From Devosia limi DSM 17137 (lineage in GTDB: Bacteria > Pseudomonadota > Alphaproteobacteria > Rhizobiales > Devosiaceae): a stretch of DNA of 64,000 bases. Location: the NCBI RefSeq assembly GCF_900128975.1, contig NZ_FQVC01000016.1, forward strand, positions 19,325-83,324, in the 5' to 3' direction. The position numbers were made by a program, and so were the translations under genes. The notes below the pieces were generated by a model. The model had not been told where the DNA came from. It ran no database searches and saw only the letters and a list, made by a program, of their open reading frames with translations. This document shows, piece after piece, positions 27,169 to 37,991 of this stretch (positions within the stretch are counted from its first letter, which is position 1; each line of letters opens with the position of its first letter).

Positions 27169-27531
27169 TCACAGGGCCGCCAGCACCGCCTCGGCGGTGG
27201 ATTTGTTGCAGGCAAAGAACACGTCGTAAAGCGTCGCCAGCCGCGTCAGGGCCTTGACATCGACGTCGTGGGGCTGCGCCGAGAGCGGATCGATGAAGAA
27301 GATCAGCACGTCCAGCCGCCCCTCGGCAATCATCGCGCCCAATTGCTGGTCCCCGCCCAGCGGTCCGCTCTTGAGCAGGCGCACCTGCAGTCCGGTGGCA
27401 GCGTTCACCCGGCTGCCAGTTGTCCCCGTGCCCCACAATTCGTGCGCACTGAGCCGGTCATGGTGCGCATGGGCCCAGGCGACCAGCTCGTCCTTCTTGT
27501 CGTCATGCGCCACCAGGCCGATGCGTGCCAT
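27169..27531 (-). CDS. mgsA: Methylglyoxal synthase
   Basis: Converts dihydroxyacetone phosphate to methylglyoxal and phosphate, a bypass used under phosphate limitation or sugar excess. The 120-residue protein has the family start [14 protein letters not shown], the phosphate-binding GTGTTGSRV, the [17 protein letters not shown] loop and [19 protein letters not shown] with the catalytic Asp/His. It is 125 bases downstream of livG on the same strand order (transcribed toward the receptor genes' end), apparently independent. gloB at 2616 could detoxify its product. Confidence 0.94.
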   Translation of the reverse strand: MARIGLVAHDDKKDELVAWAHAHHDRLSAHELWGTGTTGSRVNAATGLQVRLLKSGPLGGDQQLGAMIAEGRLDVLIFFIDPLSAQPHDVDVKALTRLATLYDVFFACNKSTAEAVLAAL

Positions 27532-27611
27532 CTACCGTCTCCACTTTGCGGTTTCGATCCGGCACGCATCAACCCAACAGGGCAATGCCGCGCTCCGGCG
27601 CAATTGCGGCC

Positions 27612-29186
27612 TCAGGATGCCAGGCGCCGCACATTGCTGTGCGCCGGGATGGCGACCACGGCGCTCCGCCGCTCGTCGGCAGCGTCCAGCCGGAAGATAT
27701 CGATGATCCGATCCATCTCGTGGACCTGCCCATCGGTCTGCTCGATGGCGGCATTGGTCTCCTCCACCAGCGCTGCGTTGTGCTGGGTCATCTCGTCCAT
27801 CTGGCGCACCGCAATGGTGACTTCGGACAGCGCCGCCGCCTGTTCCTTATTGGCGTGGGCGATCGAATCGATCAGCACCGAGCTTTCCTGCGCGCCCAGC
27901 AGGATGTCACGCAGCTTTTCGGAGGCCTGCTCCACCAGCCGCGATCCCGACCGGACTTCCTTGGCGCTGGCCTCGATCAGCACCTTGACGTCAGCCGATG
28001 CCGACGCCGCCGATTGCGCCAGTCGGCGCACTTCCACCGCCACCACGGCAAAGCCCTTGCCGGCCTCGCCCGCCCGCGCCGCTTCCACCGAAGCGTTCAG
28101 CGCCAGCAAATTGGTCTGGAAGGCGATGTCATCGATCAAGCCAATGATGTTGGAAATCTTGCTCGACGAGGTCTGGATCGCCCCCATGGCGCCATTGGCC
28201 TCTTCCATCACGCTGCCGCCCTCGGTGGCATTGCGCGACACCGCCTGCGCCTTGCCGCTGGCCGTCTCGGCCCGCTTGGCGTTCTCCACCACCGCCACCG
28301 ACAATTGCTCGACCGCTGCCGAAGTTTGCTCGATGGTCGCCGCCTGGCGCGTGGTGCGGTCGGCCAGGTCATTGGCCCCGGCCAGGATCTCCCCGGTCGC
28401 CGTCTTGAGCGAACGCGATGTCGCCTGCAATTGGGCCACGATGCTGGCCAATTGGTCGGCCACAGCGTTGGTATCGTCCTTGATCTGCTGGAATTCGGGG
28501 TCGAAGTCGGCATCGATGCGGCTGGTCAGGTCGCCTGCCGCCATGTCCTTGAGCACCGCGCCGGTCAGCGTCACCGCCCGATTGATCTTGGCCGCCGCAG
28601 CAGCTTCGCTGGCACTGGCATCGGCTGTCAGCTTGTCGAAATAGGCCGTCACCCCGATATCGATATCGAGCAGCGTCGCCTTGATCACGTCGACCAGGCC
28701 CTCGGCCATCGCGTCGGCTTCGGCCAGCACGGCCGCAGGGTCGAGAGGCTTCTTGCGGCCGAGCAGGCCGGTTTGCGGCGCCACGATCTCGGCCATCATG
28801 TCATGGATCACCCCACGCACCAGGGTATCCAGGATCAACCCATAGCCCCCGATATGCCAGCGCGGCTCAAGCCCGATCTTGGCATGCCGCAGGCCGACCT
28901 GCGTACTGGCCTGCAGATAGTCGTCGTCAAACTGGCCCGAGGCAATCGCCTGCCAATGGCCAACCTGCTTGCCCTTGGCCCGGTCCATCTGCGGGCGCCC
29001 CGAAAAGAACGACGCCACGGCCGGCACATTCGCCAGCTTGTCGTAGAACGCCGCGAGGGCCGGCTCCAGATGCCTGTCGATATGCCCCTGCATACTGGCA
29101 AGTCGGGCCCGGGCCTGCTGGTCCAGTCCGATGAAATCGAGGCGGGTCTGCAGGTTTTCGGCTATCGGCGGGGCAGAGTTGGTCAT
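27612..29186 (-). CDS. Globin-coupled methyl-accepting chemotaxis protein (aerotaxis-type)
   Basis: A soluble 524-residue receptor with no transmembrane segment. Residues about 10-165 form a protoglobin-type heme domain; His101 in [20 protein letters not shown] is the expected proximal ligand, and DFIGLDQQARARLA is the usual N-terminal helix. A HAMP-like segment (around LKDMAAGDLTSRIDADFDP) links it to the MA signalling domain, whose tip is [20 protein letters not shown]. HemAT-like oxygen sensing that drives CheA is the likely role. It ends SNVRRLAS and lacks the acidic-W-x-x-F tail found on four neighbours. Last gene of the array of six receptors. Confidence 0.92.
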   Translation of the reverse strand: MTNSAPPIAENLQTRLDFIGLDQQARARLASMQGHIDRHLEPALAAFYDKLANVPAVASFFSGRPQMDRAKGKQVGHWQAIASGQFDDDYLQASTQVGLRHAKIGLEPRWHIGGYGLILDTLVRGVIHDMMAEIVAPQTGLLGRKKPLDPAAVLAEADAMAEGLVDVIKATLLDIDIGVTAYFDKLTADASASEAAAAAKINRAVTLTGAVLKDMAAGDLTSRIDADFDPEFQQIKDDTNAVADQLASIVAQLQATSRSLKTATGEILAGANDLADRTTRQAATIEQTSAAVEQLSVAVVENAKRAETASGKAQAVSRNATEGGSVMEEANGAMGAIQTSSSKISNIIGLIDDIAFQTNLLALNASVEAARAGEAGKGFAVVAVEVRRLAQSAASASADVKVLIEASAKEVRSGSRLVEQASEKLRDILLGAQESSVLIDSIAHANKEQAAALSEVTIAVRQMDEMTQHNAALVEETNAAIEQTDGQVHEMDRIIDIFRLDAADERRSAVVAIPAHSNVRRLAS

Positions 29187-29312
29187 GGATACGCTCGGTC
29201 AAGTAACGGGGCCTGTCTCGGCGGTCCGGGAAGGCCCGGCTTTGATTGAGATCAAGCACCACCACTATCTGCGCATACAGGGTAAACAAAGCGATACGAA
29301 TTACTGCACTTG

Positions 29313-30947
29313 CTAGAATTCAGACCATTCTTTGGCCAGTGCCACCACCGTGCCGTCCCGCCGCCCCCCCGCGCGTGCGGCAGTATTGGCGCGTGATTGC
29401 TGTTGCCGGACGCCCTCGGCCCGCCCTGGCGACGCCTCCGCCTCATCGACCTTGAACACCGCGACAATCCCATCCAGCGCATTGGCCTGCGCCTCGGTCT
29501 GCTCGATGGCGGCATTGGTCTCTTCCACCAGCGCCGCATTGTGCTGGGTCATTTCATCCATGATCCGCACCGCCACGGTCACTTCTTCAAGCGCCGCCGA
29601 CTGCTCCATGCTGGCCTGTGCGATAGCATCGATCAGCCCCGAACTTTCCTGCGCCCCCGCCAGGATATCGAGCAGTTTTTCGGCGGCCAGCCCCACCAGC
29701 CGCGAGCCGTTGCGCACTTCATTGGCGCTGGCCTCGATCAATTGCTTGACCTCGGCCGATGCGCCAGCCGCCGATTGCGCCAGCCGCCGCACTTCCACCG
29801 CCACCACGGCAAACCCCTTGCCGGCATCGCCCGCCCGCGCCGCCTCGACCGAGGCGTTCAGGGCCAGCAGATTGGTCTGGAAGGCAATGTCATCGATCAA
29901 TCCGATGATATTGGAGATCTTGCCCGACGAGGTTTCGATCGCCGCCATGGCCACATTGGCCTCGTTCATCACCTGCCCGCCCTCGGTGGCGCTGCTCGAC
30001 ACCAGTTGCGCCTTCTGGCTGGCCGTCGCCGCGCGCTTGGCATTGTCCAGCACCGCGCCGGACAATTGCTCGACCGAGGCGGTGGTTTCCTCGATGGTGG
30101 CCGCCTGCCTTGTGGTGCGCTCGCTCAGGTCGTTGGCGCCCGACAGGATCTCCCCCGTCGCCGTCTTCAATGATCGCGAGGTCGAACGCAGCTGCATCAC
30201 GATATCGGCCAGGCGCTCGGCCACCGCATTGGTGTCCTGCTTGATCTGCTCGAATTCGGGCTCGAACTCGGCGCTGATCCGGTTGGTGAGATCGCCCTTC
30301 GAGAGGTCCTTGAGCACCTCGCCGGTCAGCTCCACCGCCCGCGTGATCTTGGCTGCGGCTTCGGCCTGCTGTTCGGCGGCTTCCGCCGCGAGCTTCTCGA
30401 AATATGTGGACACCCCGATATCGATATCGAGCAGCATGGATTTGACCACATCGGCCAGCGCCGCGCCCAGCGCATCGGCCTCGGCCAGCACATGCACGGG
30501 ATCCAGCGGCGCCTTGCGACCGAACATGGCGCTCTTTTGCACCAGCACATCGGCCATGAAGTCGTGCACCACCCCCGCCAGCAGGGTTTCCAGGATGATG
30601 CCATAGCCTCCGATATGCCAGCGCGGCTCCAACCCGATCTGCGCATGGCGCAGCCCGACCCTTGTGCTGGCCTCGAAATAGGCATTGTCGAACTCGCCCG
30701 CCGCGATGGCCTTCCAATGGCCGGTCTGCTTGCCCTGGGCCCGCTGCATCTGCTCCTTGCCGGAAAAGAATTTCTGCACGGCGGGGACGCCCGATATCTT
30801 GGCGTAGAACTTGTCCAGGGCCAGCGGCAGGTGCCTGTCGACATGGGCCTGCACCCGCGCCAGGCGATCCCGCGCCGACTGGTCCATTCCGATGAAATCG
30901 AGGCGCGATTGCAGGGCGTCAATGATCGGTTCGGCGTGGCGGGTCAT
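29313..30947 (-). CDS. Globin-coupled methyl-accepting chemotaxis protein with C-terminal tether
   Basis: A 544-residue paralogue of the neighbouring globin receptor. The ATG at 30947 follows GGGGAGGA. His101 of [20 protein letters not shown] is again the presumed heme ligand, in a protoglobin domain of about 165 residues, followed by a HAMP-like segment and the MA domain. Unlike its paralogue it ends in a basic Gln/Arg/Ala-rich linker and ALAKEWSEF, matching the CheR/CheB-docking tails of membrane receptors, which is unusual for a soluble receptor. Role: probably oxygen or gas sensing with its own adaptation properties. Confidence 0.92.
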   Translation of the reverse strand: MTRHAEPIIDALQSRLDFIGMDQSARDRLARVQAHVDRHLPLALDKFYAKISGVPAVQKFFSGKEQMQRAQGKQTGHWKAIAAGEFDNAYFEASTRVGLRHAQIGLEPRWHIGGYGIILETLLAGVVHDFMADVLVQKSAMFGRKAPLDPVHVLAEADALGAALADVVKSMLLDIDIGVSTYFEKLAAEAAEQQAEAAAKITRAVELTGEVLKDLSKGDLTNRISAEFEPEFEQIKQDTNAVAERLADIVMQLRSTSRSLKTATGEILSGANDLSERTTRQAATIEETTASVEQLSGAVLDNAKRAATASQKAQLVSSSATEGGQVMNEANVAMAAIETSSGKISNIIGLIDDIAFQTNLLALNASVEAARAGDAGKGFAVVAVEVRRLAQSAAGASAEVKQLIEASANEVRNGSRLVGLAAEKLLDILAGAQESSGLIDAIAQASMEQSAALEEVTVAVRIMDEMTQHNAALVEETNAAIEQTEAQANALDGIVAVFKVDEAEASPGRAEGVRQQQSRANTAARAGGRRDGTVVALAKEWSEF

Positions 30948-31143
30948 GGTTCCTCCCCTATGCACCGACGCGGACCTGCTCACTGGCATTGGCCCCGAAT
31001 CAGGTGAAAGCCTCAAACGCGATCAGGATGCCCGCTGTCGCCCGCCGGCAATATTAGGGTAGTCCCGTAGGCCCGGTGGGCCCCGCCAGCAACTTGCCCC
31101 CATGCGCCCGCCGCGGCGCCCGCAATTTCATTGGTGACAGCAC

Positions 31144-32901
31144 CTAGCGCCGTGCCGCTGCCACCACCCGCCCGGCTGCGCCCGCCCGTTGCTGCAATGA
31201 CCTGATGTCTTTGCCCCCGACGATCGCGTCCTCATCCAGCGTGAACACGTCGATAATGCCGTCCAGCCCGCTCGCCTGCGCTTCGGTCTGCTCTATTGCA
31301 GCATTGGTTTGCTCGACCAGCGCCGCATTGTGCTGGGTCATTTCGTCCATCTGCCGCACCGCTACAGTCACTTCCTCGAGCGCAGCCGATTGCTCCCTGT
31401 TGGCCTGGGCGATGGAGTCGATCAGGCTCGAGCTTTCCTGCGCCCCCGACAGAATATCGCGCAGTTTTTCGGCGGCCTGCCCCACCAGTTTGGAGCCCAC
31501 CCGCACCTCGTCGGCGCTGGCCTCGATCAATTGCTTGACCTCGGCCGAAGCGCCCGCCGCCGATTGCGCCAGGCGCCGCACCTCCACTGCCACCACGGCG
31601 AACCCCTTGCCGGCATCGCCGGCCCGCGCCGCCTCGACAGAAGCATTGAGCGCCAGAAGGTTCGTCTGGAAAGCGATGTCGTCGATCAGCCCGATAATGC
31701 TTGAAATCTTGGCCGACGACGCCTCGATCCCGGCCATTGCCGCATTGGCCTCGTTCATCACCGCACCGCCCTCGGTGGCATTGCTGGACACCGCCTGTGC
31801 CTTGATGCTGGCTGTTGCCGCCCGCTCGGCATTGTCCAGCACGGCGCTGGAGAGCTGCTCGATGGAGGCCGAGGTCTCCTCGATGGTGGCCGCCTGCCGC
31901 GTTGTGCGCTCTGCCAGATCATTGGCGCCCGACAGGATTTCTCCCGTAGCCGTCTTGAGCGAGCGGGAGGTGCGCTGCAGCCGTGTGACGATATCGTAGA
32001 GCCGTCCCAGCGACTGGTTGAACGCCAGCCGCAATTGCTCGTATTGACCGCTGAACTGAATATCCACCCGCCCGGTCAGGTCGCCCTCTGCCATCCTGGC
32101 AAGGCTCGACGACAACAGCGCGATAATGCCCTCGGCCCGCTTGCGCTCGGTGATGTCGGTGGCAAATTTGATCACCTTGACCGGCTTGCCATCGGCATTC
32201 AGGATCGGATTGTAGGAGGCCTGGATCCAGATTTCCTTGCCGCCCTTGCCGACACGCTGAAATTCGGCGACGACATATTCGCCTGCCCGCAACCGTTCCC
32301 AGAACGCGGCATAGTCCGTCCCGCGGGCAAAATCGGGATCGCAGAACATGCGATGATGCTGGCCGACGATCTCCTCGAGGCGATAGCCCAGCACGGTCAG
32401 GAAATTCTCATTGGCCGTGATCACCGTGCCATCGAGACTGAATTCGATCACCGCCTGTACCCGCGAGATGGCCTCGATCTGCGCCCGATGGCCGGCTGAG
32501 CGGTTGGTCTGCTCGGTAATGTCGCTGGCAAACTTGATGATCTTGATCGGTTTGCCGGATGGCCCCAACACCGGGTTATAGCTCGCCTGGATCCAGACTT
32601 CCTTGCCGCCCTTGCCGATCCGGCGATAGGCGGCGGACTGGAACTTGCCCTGCCCCAATTCCTGCCAGAAGGCCCGGTAGCCGGCGCTTTGCGCTTCGGC
32701 CGGCTCGACAAACATGCGGTGGTGCTGGCCGACGATCTCGCTCAGCTCGTAGCCCAGCACATCGAGGAAATTCTGGTTCGCCGTCAGCACTTTGCCATCG
32801 AGCGAAAACTCGATCACCGCCTGCGAGCGCATGATCGCATCGATCTTGGAGCGGTCTTCGTTCCGGCTCGACAATCCAAAACCACCGAACAGGCTGCCCA
32901 T
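31144..32901 (-). CDS. Double-PAS soluble chemoreceptor (Aer-like)
   Basis: A 585-residue receptor with no membrane segment. Two tandem PAS/PAC units, about residues 20-130 and 140-255, are close copies: each has [16 protein letters not shown] and GGKE(V/I)WIQASYNP. Then a short HAMP-like part ([18 protein letters not shown]) and the MA domain with [20 protein letters not shown]. The PAS type is that of heme- or flavin-binding energy sensors, but no cofactor ligand can be fixed by eye. It ends RVVAAARR with no CheR tether. The start has GGGGGAG upstream. Confidence 0.9.
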   Translation of the reverse strand: MGSLFGGFGLSSRNEDRSKIDAIMRSQAVIEFSLDGKVLTANQNFLDVLGYELSEIVGQHHRMFVEPAEAQSAGYRAFWQELGQGKFQSAAYRRIGKGGKEVWIQASYNPVLGPSGKPIKIIKFASDITEQTNRSAGHRAQIEAISRVQAVIEFSLDGTVITANENFLTVLGYRLEEIVGQHHRMFCDPDFARGTDYAAFWERLRAGEYVVAEFQRVGKGGKEIWIQASYNPILNADGKPVKVIKFATDITERKRAEGIIALLSSSLARMAEGDLTGRVDIQFSGQYEQLRLAFNQSLGRLYDIVTRLQRTSRSLKTATGEILSGANDLAERTTRQAATIEETSASIEQLSSAVLDNAERAATASIKAQAVSSNATEGGAVMNEANAAMAGIEASSAKISSIIGLIDDIAFQTNLLALNASVEAARAGDAGKGFAVVAVEVRRLAQSAAGASAEVKQLIEASADEVRVGSKLVGQAAEKLRDILSGAQESSSLIDSIAQANREQSAALEEVTVAVRQMDEMTQHNAALVEQTNAAIEQTEAQASGLDGIIDVFTLDEDAIVGGKDIRSLQQRAGAAGRVVAAARR

Positions 32902-33179
32902 GCGACGTCTCCCCCGATCAATGAAAAAAGTGTGCGCCGCGAATATTAAGGAGGTCCTTCGATCAACTACGGAAAAACCCGAAAATTGGACAACTTGTTA
33001 CTATTTTCTCCTCAAGCCACGCCCTTTTCGGCTCGCGCCGCCCCACTCAATTGGCGACTGACCTTGCATCCGGGTTTCGATCTCTGGCGACCAGTCCGTC
33101 CTGACCCCGCCTGCCAAAGCAAAGGCCACCGCCGCTGGTGCGGGGTGGCCTGCCGGTTCAGTTCAGTTCGGCGCGACGA

Positions 33180-35219
33180 CTAGAATTCGTTCCAGTCGCT
33201 TGCGAGCGCGGCATTGCCATTGCTCAGATAGGAGCGGGCCGTCTGCTGCACCTTGCTGGGTGCCGGTCGGGCCGCAGGCCGCGTGGCCACCCGGCTGGTG
33301 CGCTCGGCCGCCACCGGACGGACATCTTCGGTGGTGAACACATCGACGATATTGTCGAGTTCGCTCGCCTGGGCTTCGGTCTGCTCGATGGCCGCATTGG
33401 TTTCTTCCACCAGCGCCGCATTGTGCTGGGTCATCTCGTCCATCTGCCGGACCGCGATATTGACCTCTTCGATGGCCGAAGCCTGTTCACGGCTGTCGCG
33501 GGCAATGCCATCCATCAAGACGCTGTTGGCGCGAGCCGCCGACAGCATGGCCGAAAGCCGCCCGGCCGCATCCGAAACCAGCTTGGAGCCCTGGCTGACT
33601 TCGCCTGCCGATTGCTCGATCAGCACCTTCACCTCGGCTGAAGCCGAGGCGGCCGACTGCGCCAGTCGCCGCACTTCCACTGCCACGACGGCAAAGCCCT
33701 TGCCGGCATCGCCGGCCCGCGCCGCTTCCACCGAGGCATTCAGTGCCAACAGGTTGGTCTGGAAGGCGATATCGTCGATCAGGCCGATAATGTTGGAGAT
33801 CTTGCCCGACGAGGCTTCGATCGCCGCCATGGCCAGATTGGCCTTTTCCATCACCGCGCCACCCTCTTCGGCGGTTTTGGTGACATCGCCGGCATTGACG
33901 CTGGCATCGCGGGCCCGCGTCGCGTTCTGAGCCACGGTCGAGGCCAGCTGGTCCATGGCCGCCGAGGTTTCCTCGATGGTCGCCGCCTGCTTGGTGGTGC
34001 GCTCGCTCAGATCATTGGCACCGGAGAGGATTTCGCCGGTCGCGGTCTTGAGTGCCCGCGAGGTGTCCTTGAGCCGCGTCACCACTTCGCTCAGCGTATC
34101 GCCCACCGCATTGGTGTCGGCTTTGAGCTTGGCGAAGGCCCCCTCATACTCGCCCTGCATGCGCACGGTCAGGTCGGTATGGGCCAATGCCGTCAGCACA
34201 CGGCCGGTTTCGGCAATGCCGCGGTCGACATTGCTGACGAGGTTGTTGACGCTGGAGGCCAGGCCATTGAGCTCGGGATCGGGGAATTCGGTCTCGACCC
34301 GACGGGTGAAGTCGCCGGCAATCGCCGCATCCACCACCTGGCCGAAGGCGCTCTGCAACTCGCTCATCATCTGCTGGCGCGCGGCCTGGTCGGCGATGAT
34401 CCGCGCCGCTTCCGCTTCGGTCATCTGGCTGACCCGCAGCCCGTTCTCACGGAACACTTCGACAGCCTGCGCCATGCGACCGATTTCGTCCTTGCGCTCG
34501 GTGCCCTGCACTTCGGTCTCGAACCGGCCACCGGCGATCTCGACCATATTGTCATTGAGCTTGCCGATCGGCTTGGTAATACCGCGCACGATGAAAAAGC
34601 CCAGTACCAGCATGGCCAGTACGATGGCGCCGGTGATCTCGGCGCTGGTCAACGCCGCCGAGGCGAATGCGGCATCGACCGTCTCGTTCAGCACGCCGGT
34701 CGCCACCACCCAGCCCCATGGCTCGAACGCCTGGGCATAGGTGACCTTGTCGCGCGACACGCCTTCGGGGCCCTTCCAGGCATAGTCCATGAAGGTCGAA
34801 CCGCCGGCCTTGGCCTCGTCGATCATCTGCTTCATGTAGAACTTGCCATTGACGTCGGTCACACCGACACGGTCGGTGCCCTCCTTCTCCGGCTGCTTGG
34901 CATGCATGATGTTGATATAGTCGAAGCTGTCGATGAACAGGTATTCCCCGTCCTGGTAGGTCATGGCGCGCACCGAGTCCGCCGCATAGGTCTGCGCATC
35001 CTCCAGCTTCAGCGTGCCGTCCTGCACCTGCTGGTCGTAATCGGCCAGCACCGAGATGGCGGCCTCGACGACACTCTGCAGCTCCTCGTGTTTGAACTCG
35101 ACCAGGTTCCGCCGCATCTCGACCAGTTGGAAGACCACGACGCCGGCAAAACCGATCGTAAACAGAAACAGCAGGCTATAGAGACGCCGGGCAATGCTGC
35201 CGGTGAAAAAGGTGGTCAA
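33180..35219 (-). CDS. Methyl-accepting chemotaxis protein with single-Cache periplasmic domain
   Basis: A 679-residue membrane receptor. TM1 is about residues 10-30 ([20 protein letters not shown]); the periplasmic domain to about 185 is sCache_2-like, with [18 protein letters not shown] and [14 protein letters not shown]2 is [23 protein letters not shown] follows, then a second HAMP-like unit around [15 protein letters not shown] and the MA domain. It ends [12 protein letters not shown], a CheR-tether-like tail. sCache_2 receptors usually bind small carboxylates; ligand here unknown. Confidence 0.92.
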   Translation of the reverse strand: MTTFFTGSIARRLYSLLFLFTIGFAGVVVFQLVEMRRNLVEFKHEELQSVVEAAISVLADYDQQVQDGTLKLEDAQTYAADSVRAMTYQDGEYLFIDSFDYINIMHAKQPEKEGTDRVGVTDVNGKFYMKQMIDEAKAGGSTFMDYAWKGPEGVSRDKVTYAQAFEPWGWVVATGVLNETVDAAFASAALTSAEITGAIVLAMLVLGFFIVRGITKPIGKLNDNMVEIAGGRFETEVQGTERKDEIGRMAQAVEVFRENGLRVSQMTEAEAARIIADQAARQQMMSELQSAFGQVVDAAIAGDFTRRVETEFPDPELNGLASSVNNLVSNVDRGIAETGRVLTALAHTDLTVRMQGEYEGAFAKLKADTNAVGDTLSEVVTRLKDTSRALKTATGEILSGANDLSERTTKQAATIEETSAAMDQLASTVAQNATRARDASVNAGDVTKTAEEGGAVMEKANLAMAAIEASSGKISNIIGLIDDIAFQTNLLALNASVEAARAGDAGKGFAVVAVEVRRLAQSAASASAEVKVLIEQSAGEVSQGSKLVSDAAGRLSAMLSAARANSVLMDGIARDSREQASAIEEVNIAVRQMDEMTQHNAALVEETNAAIEQTEAQASELDNIVDVFTTEDVRPVAAERTSRVATRPAARPAPSKVQQTARSYLSNGNAALASDWNEF

Positions 35220-35706
35220 TTGAGGCTCCGGATCGGGCTAGGTTGAATGTAGAGGATGGTCATTTTCGTTGGCTGGTTCGGCATTGTGCGGCAGGGCGGA
35301 CGGAGCGGGAGGATCACCCCGGCCCGCCATGCGCATGCGGGCGGTCGACCCAAGGCCGGGATCCGCCCGGATCGAGGGATCGATCCGTCTGGCCGAGGCT
35401 GCTAGTCAGGCGTGTTGACGTCATCAGGCCTCAACTCGACACGCTGCCGCCCTCGCGGGCCGGCCGCGTCAGATATTAAATGCGTCCGCCGAACAATATG
35501 CCGGTGCCGAGTTAAGGCCCGGTAAAGCAAGCAAGATTGCTGCCGAGCGAAGCAAAAAGGCGCCAAGCGGGTGCCTTCTTGTGTGCAAGACTTGAGACAG
35601 GCGCGAACGCATCCAGGGCCCAACCTGCTTCATCTGTGCCGGAACAGGCGCAAAAAAGCCCCGTTCGCGCTGGCGAACGGGGCCCGGAAATGTCGTCTGG
35701 CCTGGT
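35220..35706. other. Intergenic region between two receptor genes
   Basis: 487 bases. It contains the strong minus-strand terminator of the upstream receptor (35652-35683) and, nearer 35220-35300, presumably the promoter for the 33180-35219 receptor. An AT-rich patch (GATATTAAATGCG, about 35471) stands out. I see no credible ORF, tRNA or known RNA. Confidence 0.5.
35652..35683 (-). terminator. Terminator after the 35707-37803 receptor
   Basis: An 11-bp perfect stem (GCCCCGTTCGC/GCGAACGGGGC) with a GCTG loop, followed on the minus strand by six T residues. It means that receptor is transcribed separately from the next one. Confidence 0.9.
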
Positions 35707-37803
35707 CTAGAACTCGGCCCAGTCCTTCTCGACCGCGGCATTGCCCTCGCTGCGATAGCCTGCGCCATCAAAGCCCTTGAGCTTGTCCTGCAGGCGCCGC
35801 GCACCGGAGCCGCCATCGCGGCGGACGCCGGCCACTTCGGCCTGCAGGCGCGCCGCCATGCCATGGCTCGCATCGATGACGAAGACATCCACGATCCGGT
35901 CCAGCTCGCTGGCCTGCGCCTCGGTCTGCTCGATCGCCGCATTGGTTTGTTCCACCAGCGCCGCGTTGTGCTGGGTCATCTCGTCCATGGTGCGCACGGC
36001 CGTATTGACCTCTTCGATTGCCGAAGCCTGGTCGCGGCTGTCGCGGGCAATGGAGTCCAGCAGCCCGTTATTGCCCCGCGCTGCGTCCAGCATCGCCTTG
36101 AGCTTGCCGGCTGCATCGCCCACCAGCTTGGAGCCGGTTTTAACTTCGCCCGCCGATTGCTCGATCAGCGCCTTGACGTCCGAAGACGCCGACGCCGCCG
36201 ATTGCGCCAGCCGCCGCACTTCCACTGCCACGACGGCAAAACCCTTGCCGGCGTCGCCTGCCCGCGCCGCTTCCACCGAGGCGTTCAGCGCCAGCAGATT
36301 GGTCTGGAAGGCGATATCGTCGATCATCCCGATAATATTGGAGATCTTGGCCGAGGATTGGGTGATCCGCTCCATCGCCGCCGTTGCATCGTCCATCACC
36401 TGCCCGCCTTCCTCAGCGGTGCGGGTGACCGAAGCGGCATTGACGCTGGCATCCTTGGCGCGCTCGGCATTCGCCAGCACGGTCGATGCCAGCTGCTCCA
36501 TCGCTGCCGAGGTTTCCTCGATGGTGGCGGCCTGTTTGGTGGTGCGCTCGCTCAGGTCATTGGCACCCGACAGGATTTCCCCGGTTGCCGTCTTCAGCGC
36601 ACCCGAGGTCGAGCGCAGCTGGGTGACAACTTCGCTCAGCTTGTCCGCCACCGCATTGGTATCGGCCTTGAGCCTGGCAAAGGCGCCTTCATACTCGCCT
36701 TCCATGCGCATGGTCAGGTCGGTATCGGCCATCGCACCCAGCACCGCGCCGATTTCAGTGACACCGCGATTGAACGTCGACACCAGGTTGTTGACGCTGG
36801 AGGCCAGACCATTCAGTTCGGGATCGGGGAATTCGGCGGTCACCTGGCGGCTGAAATCGCCGGCCACCGCCGCATCGACCACTTCGCCGAACGCGGCCTG
36901 CAGCTCGCTCATCATCTGCTGGCGGCTTTCCTGGTCGGCAATGATCCGGGCGGCTTCCGCCTCGGTCATCTGGCTGACCCGCAGCCCGTTCTCGCGGAAC
37001 ACTTCCACGGCGCGGGCCATGCTGCCCACTTCATTGCCGCGCTCCAGATAGGGCACGCTGGTTTCGTAATTGCCTTCGGCGATCTCTTCCATCGAACTGG
37101 CCAGCCTGGGGATCGGCTTGGTGATGACGCGCGACAGCACGAAGCCGATGGCGCCCAGCACCACGGTGACGATGCCACCCACTACCATGATCAGCGTCAG
37201 CGTCTCGTTGGCGGCGGCGTTGACCTCATCCATCGGCACGCCGACATAGATCGTGCCCATGACTTCGCCGCTCATTTTTTCGATCGGCTGGAACGCGCCG
37301 AGGAACGGGACGCCCTGCACCTGCGTCTGGCCGACAAAGGGCTCGCCCGCCATGATCGCGGCATAGGCCGGATTGTCGGGGCCCAGCACCATGTCGATCG
37401 CGCGCGTGCCATCTGGTAGCGTCAGGCTGGTTGTCTTGCTGAGAAAGGTCTGCGTGGCCGCATCATAGACGTAGAGCGAAGCATCCTGGCGGGTAACGCG
37501 GGTCACCGAATCGATGATTTCGGTGTCGTAGAAGGGCGGGATCGCCCAGCTCTGGAACGTGGCAATCTCCCCTTCGGGCGTCCAGTTCATCACCGAGCCG
37601 GAAATACGGCGCTCCAGAATGGTCGCGGCGACAGCAACATTGGCCTCCTGCTGCGCCTGGCTGGTTGCCACCGAACGCGCATGCAGGTTCATATAGATGG
37701 CGCCCGATACCACCGCGATCGATCCGATGATCGAGCACAGCACCAGCGCCGCAATCGCAGCAGTCATCTTCACGTTTCCGAAGAAGCGGCCGATACTATT
37801 CAT
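35707..37803 (-). CDS. Methyl-accepting chemotaxis protein with Cache_3/Cache_2-like domain
   Basis: A 698-residue membrane receptor. The ATG at 37803 follows GGGGGAGAAAG; an earlier in-frame codon adds 13 unlikely residues. TM1 is [20 protein letters not shown]; the periplasmic part (about 45-195) has [19 protein letters not shown] and [20 protein letters not shown], as in Cache_3-Cache_2 receptors; TM2 is [20 protein letters not shown]. Then HAMP, a second HAMP-like unit, the MA domain, and an end of [12 protein letters not shown]. It closely resembles the next upstream receptor in layout. Confidence 0.92.
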   Translation of the reverse strand: MNSIGRFFGNVKMTAAIAALVLCSIIGSIAVVSGAIYMNLHARSVATSQAQQEANVAVAATILERRISGSVMNWTPEGEIATFQSWAIPPFYDTEIIDSVTRVTRQDASLYVYDAATQTFLSKTTSLTLPDGTRAIDMVLGPDNPAYAAIMAGEPFVGQTQVQGVPFLGAFQPIEKMSGEVMGTIYVGVPMDEVNAAANETLTLIMVVGGIVTVVLGAIGFVLSRVITKPIPRLASSMEEIAEGNYETSVPYLERGNEVGSMARAVEVFRENGLRVSQMTEAEAARIIADQESRQQMMSELQAAFGEVVDAAVAGDFSRQVTAEFPDPELNGLASSVNNLVSTFNRGVTEIGAVLGAMADTDLTMRMEGEYEGAFARLKADTNAVADKLSEVVTQLRSTSGALKTATGEILSGANDLSERTTKQAATIEETSAAMEQLASTVLANAERAKDASVNAASVTRTAEEGGQVMDDATAAMERITQSSAKISNIIGMIDDIAFQTNLLALNASVEAARAGDAGKGFAVVAVEVRRLAQSAASASSDVKALIEQSAGEVKTGSKLVGDAAGKLKAMLDAARGNNGLLDSIARDSRDQASAIEEVNTAVRTMDEMTQHNAALVEQTNAAIEQTEAQASELDRIVDVFVIDASHGMAARLQAEVAGVRRDGGSGARRLQDKLKGFDGAGYRSEGNAAVEKDWAEF

Positions 37804-37940
37804 GAACTTTCTCCCCCAAGGCGCACGCAAACAGGCGTCCAAACGCCTGGCATTCGCAGTTATTATCGGTGAAACTACCGTATAGGCCTTAACCGATTGT
37901 TGTCCTCAGCCGGCCGAGCCTCCCCCTATTCGGAATGCAC

Positions 37941-37964
37941 AAAGGGCGCCATCGGGCGCCCTTT
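37941..37964 (-). terminator. Terminator after the 37992-40073 receptor
   Basis: AAAGGGCGCC-ATCG-GGCGCCCTTT, a perfect 10-bp stem, 27 bases after the receptor stop on the minus strand. The T-run is short (TTTG within the stem). Confidence 0.75.
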
Positions 37965-37991
37965 GCTGGATGCTGTCGCACTGCGCCGCGA

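Noticed and set aside
35403..35623. A 73-codon minus-strand frame in the intergenic region before the terminator
   Set aside because: No ribosome site, no hydrophobic or domain pattern, and it overlaps the probable promoter region.
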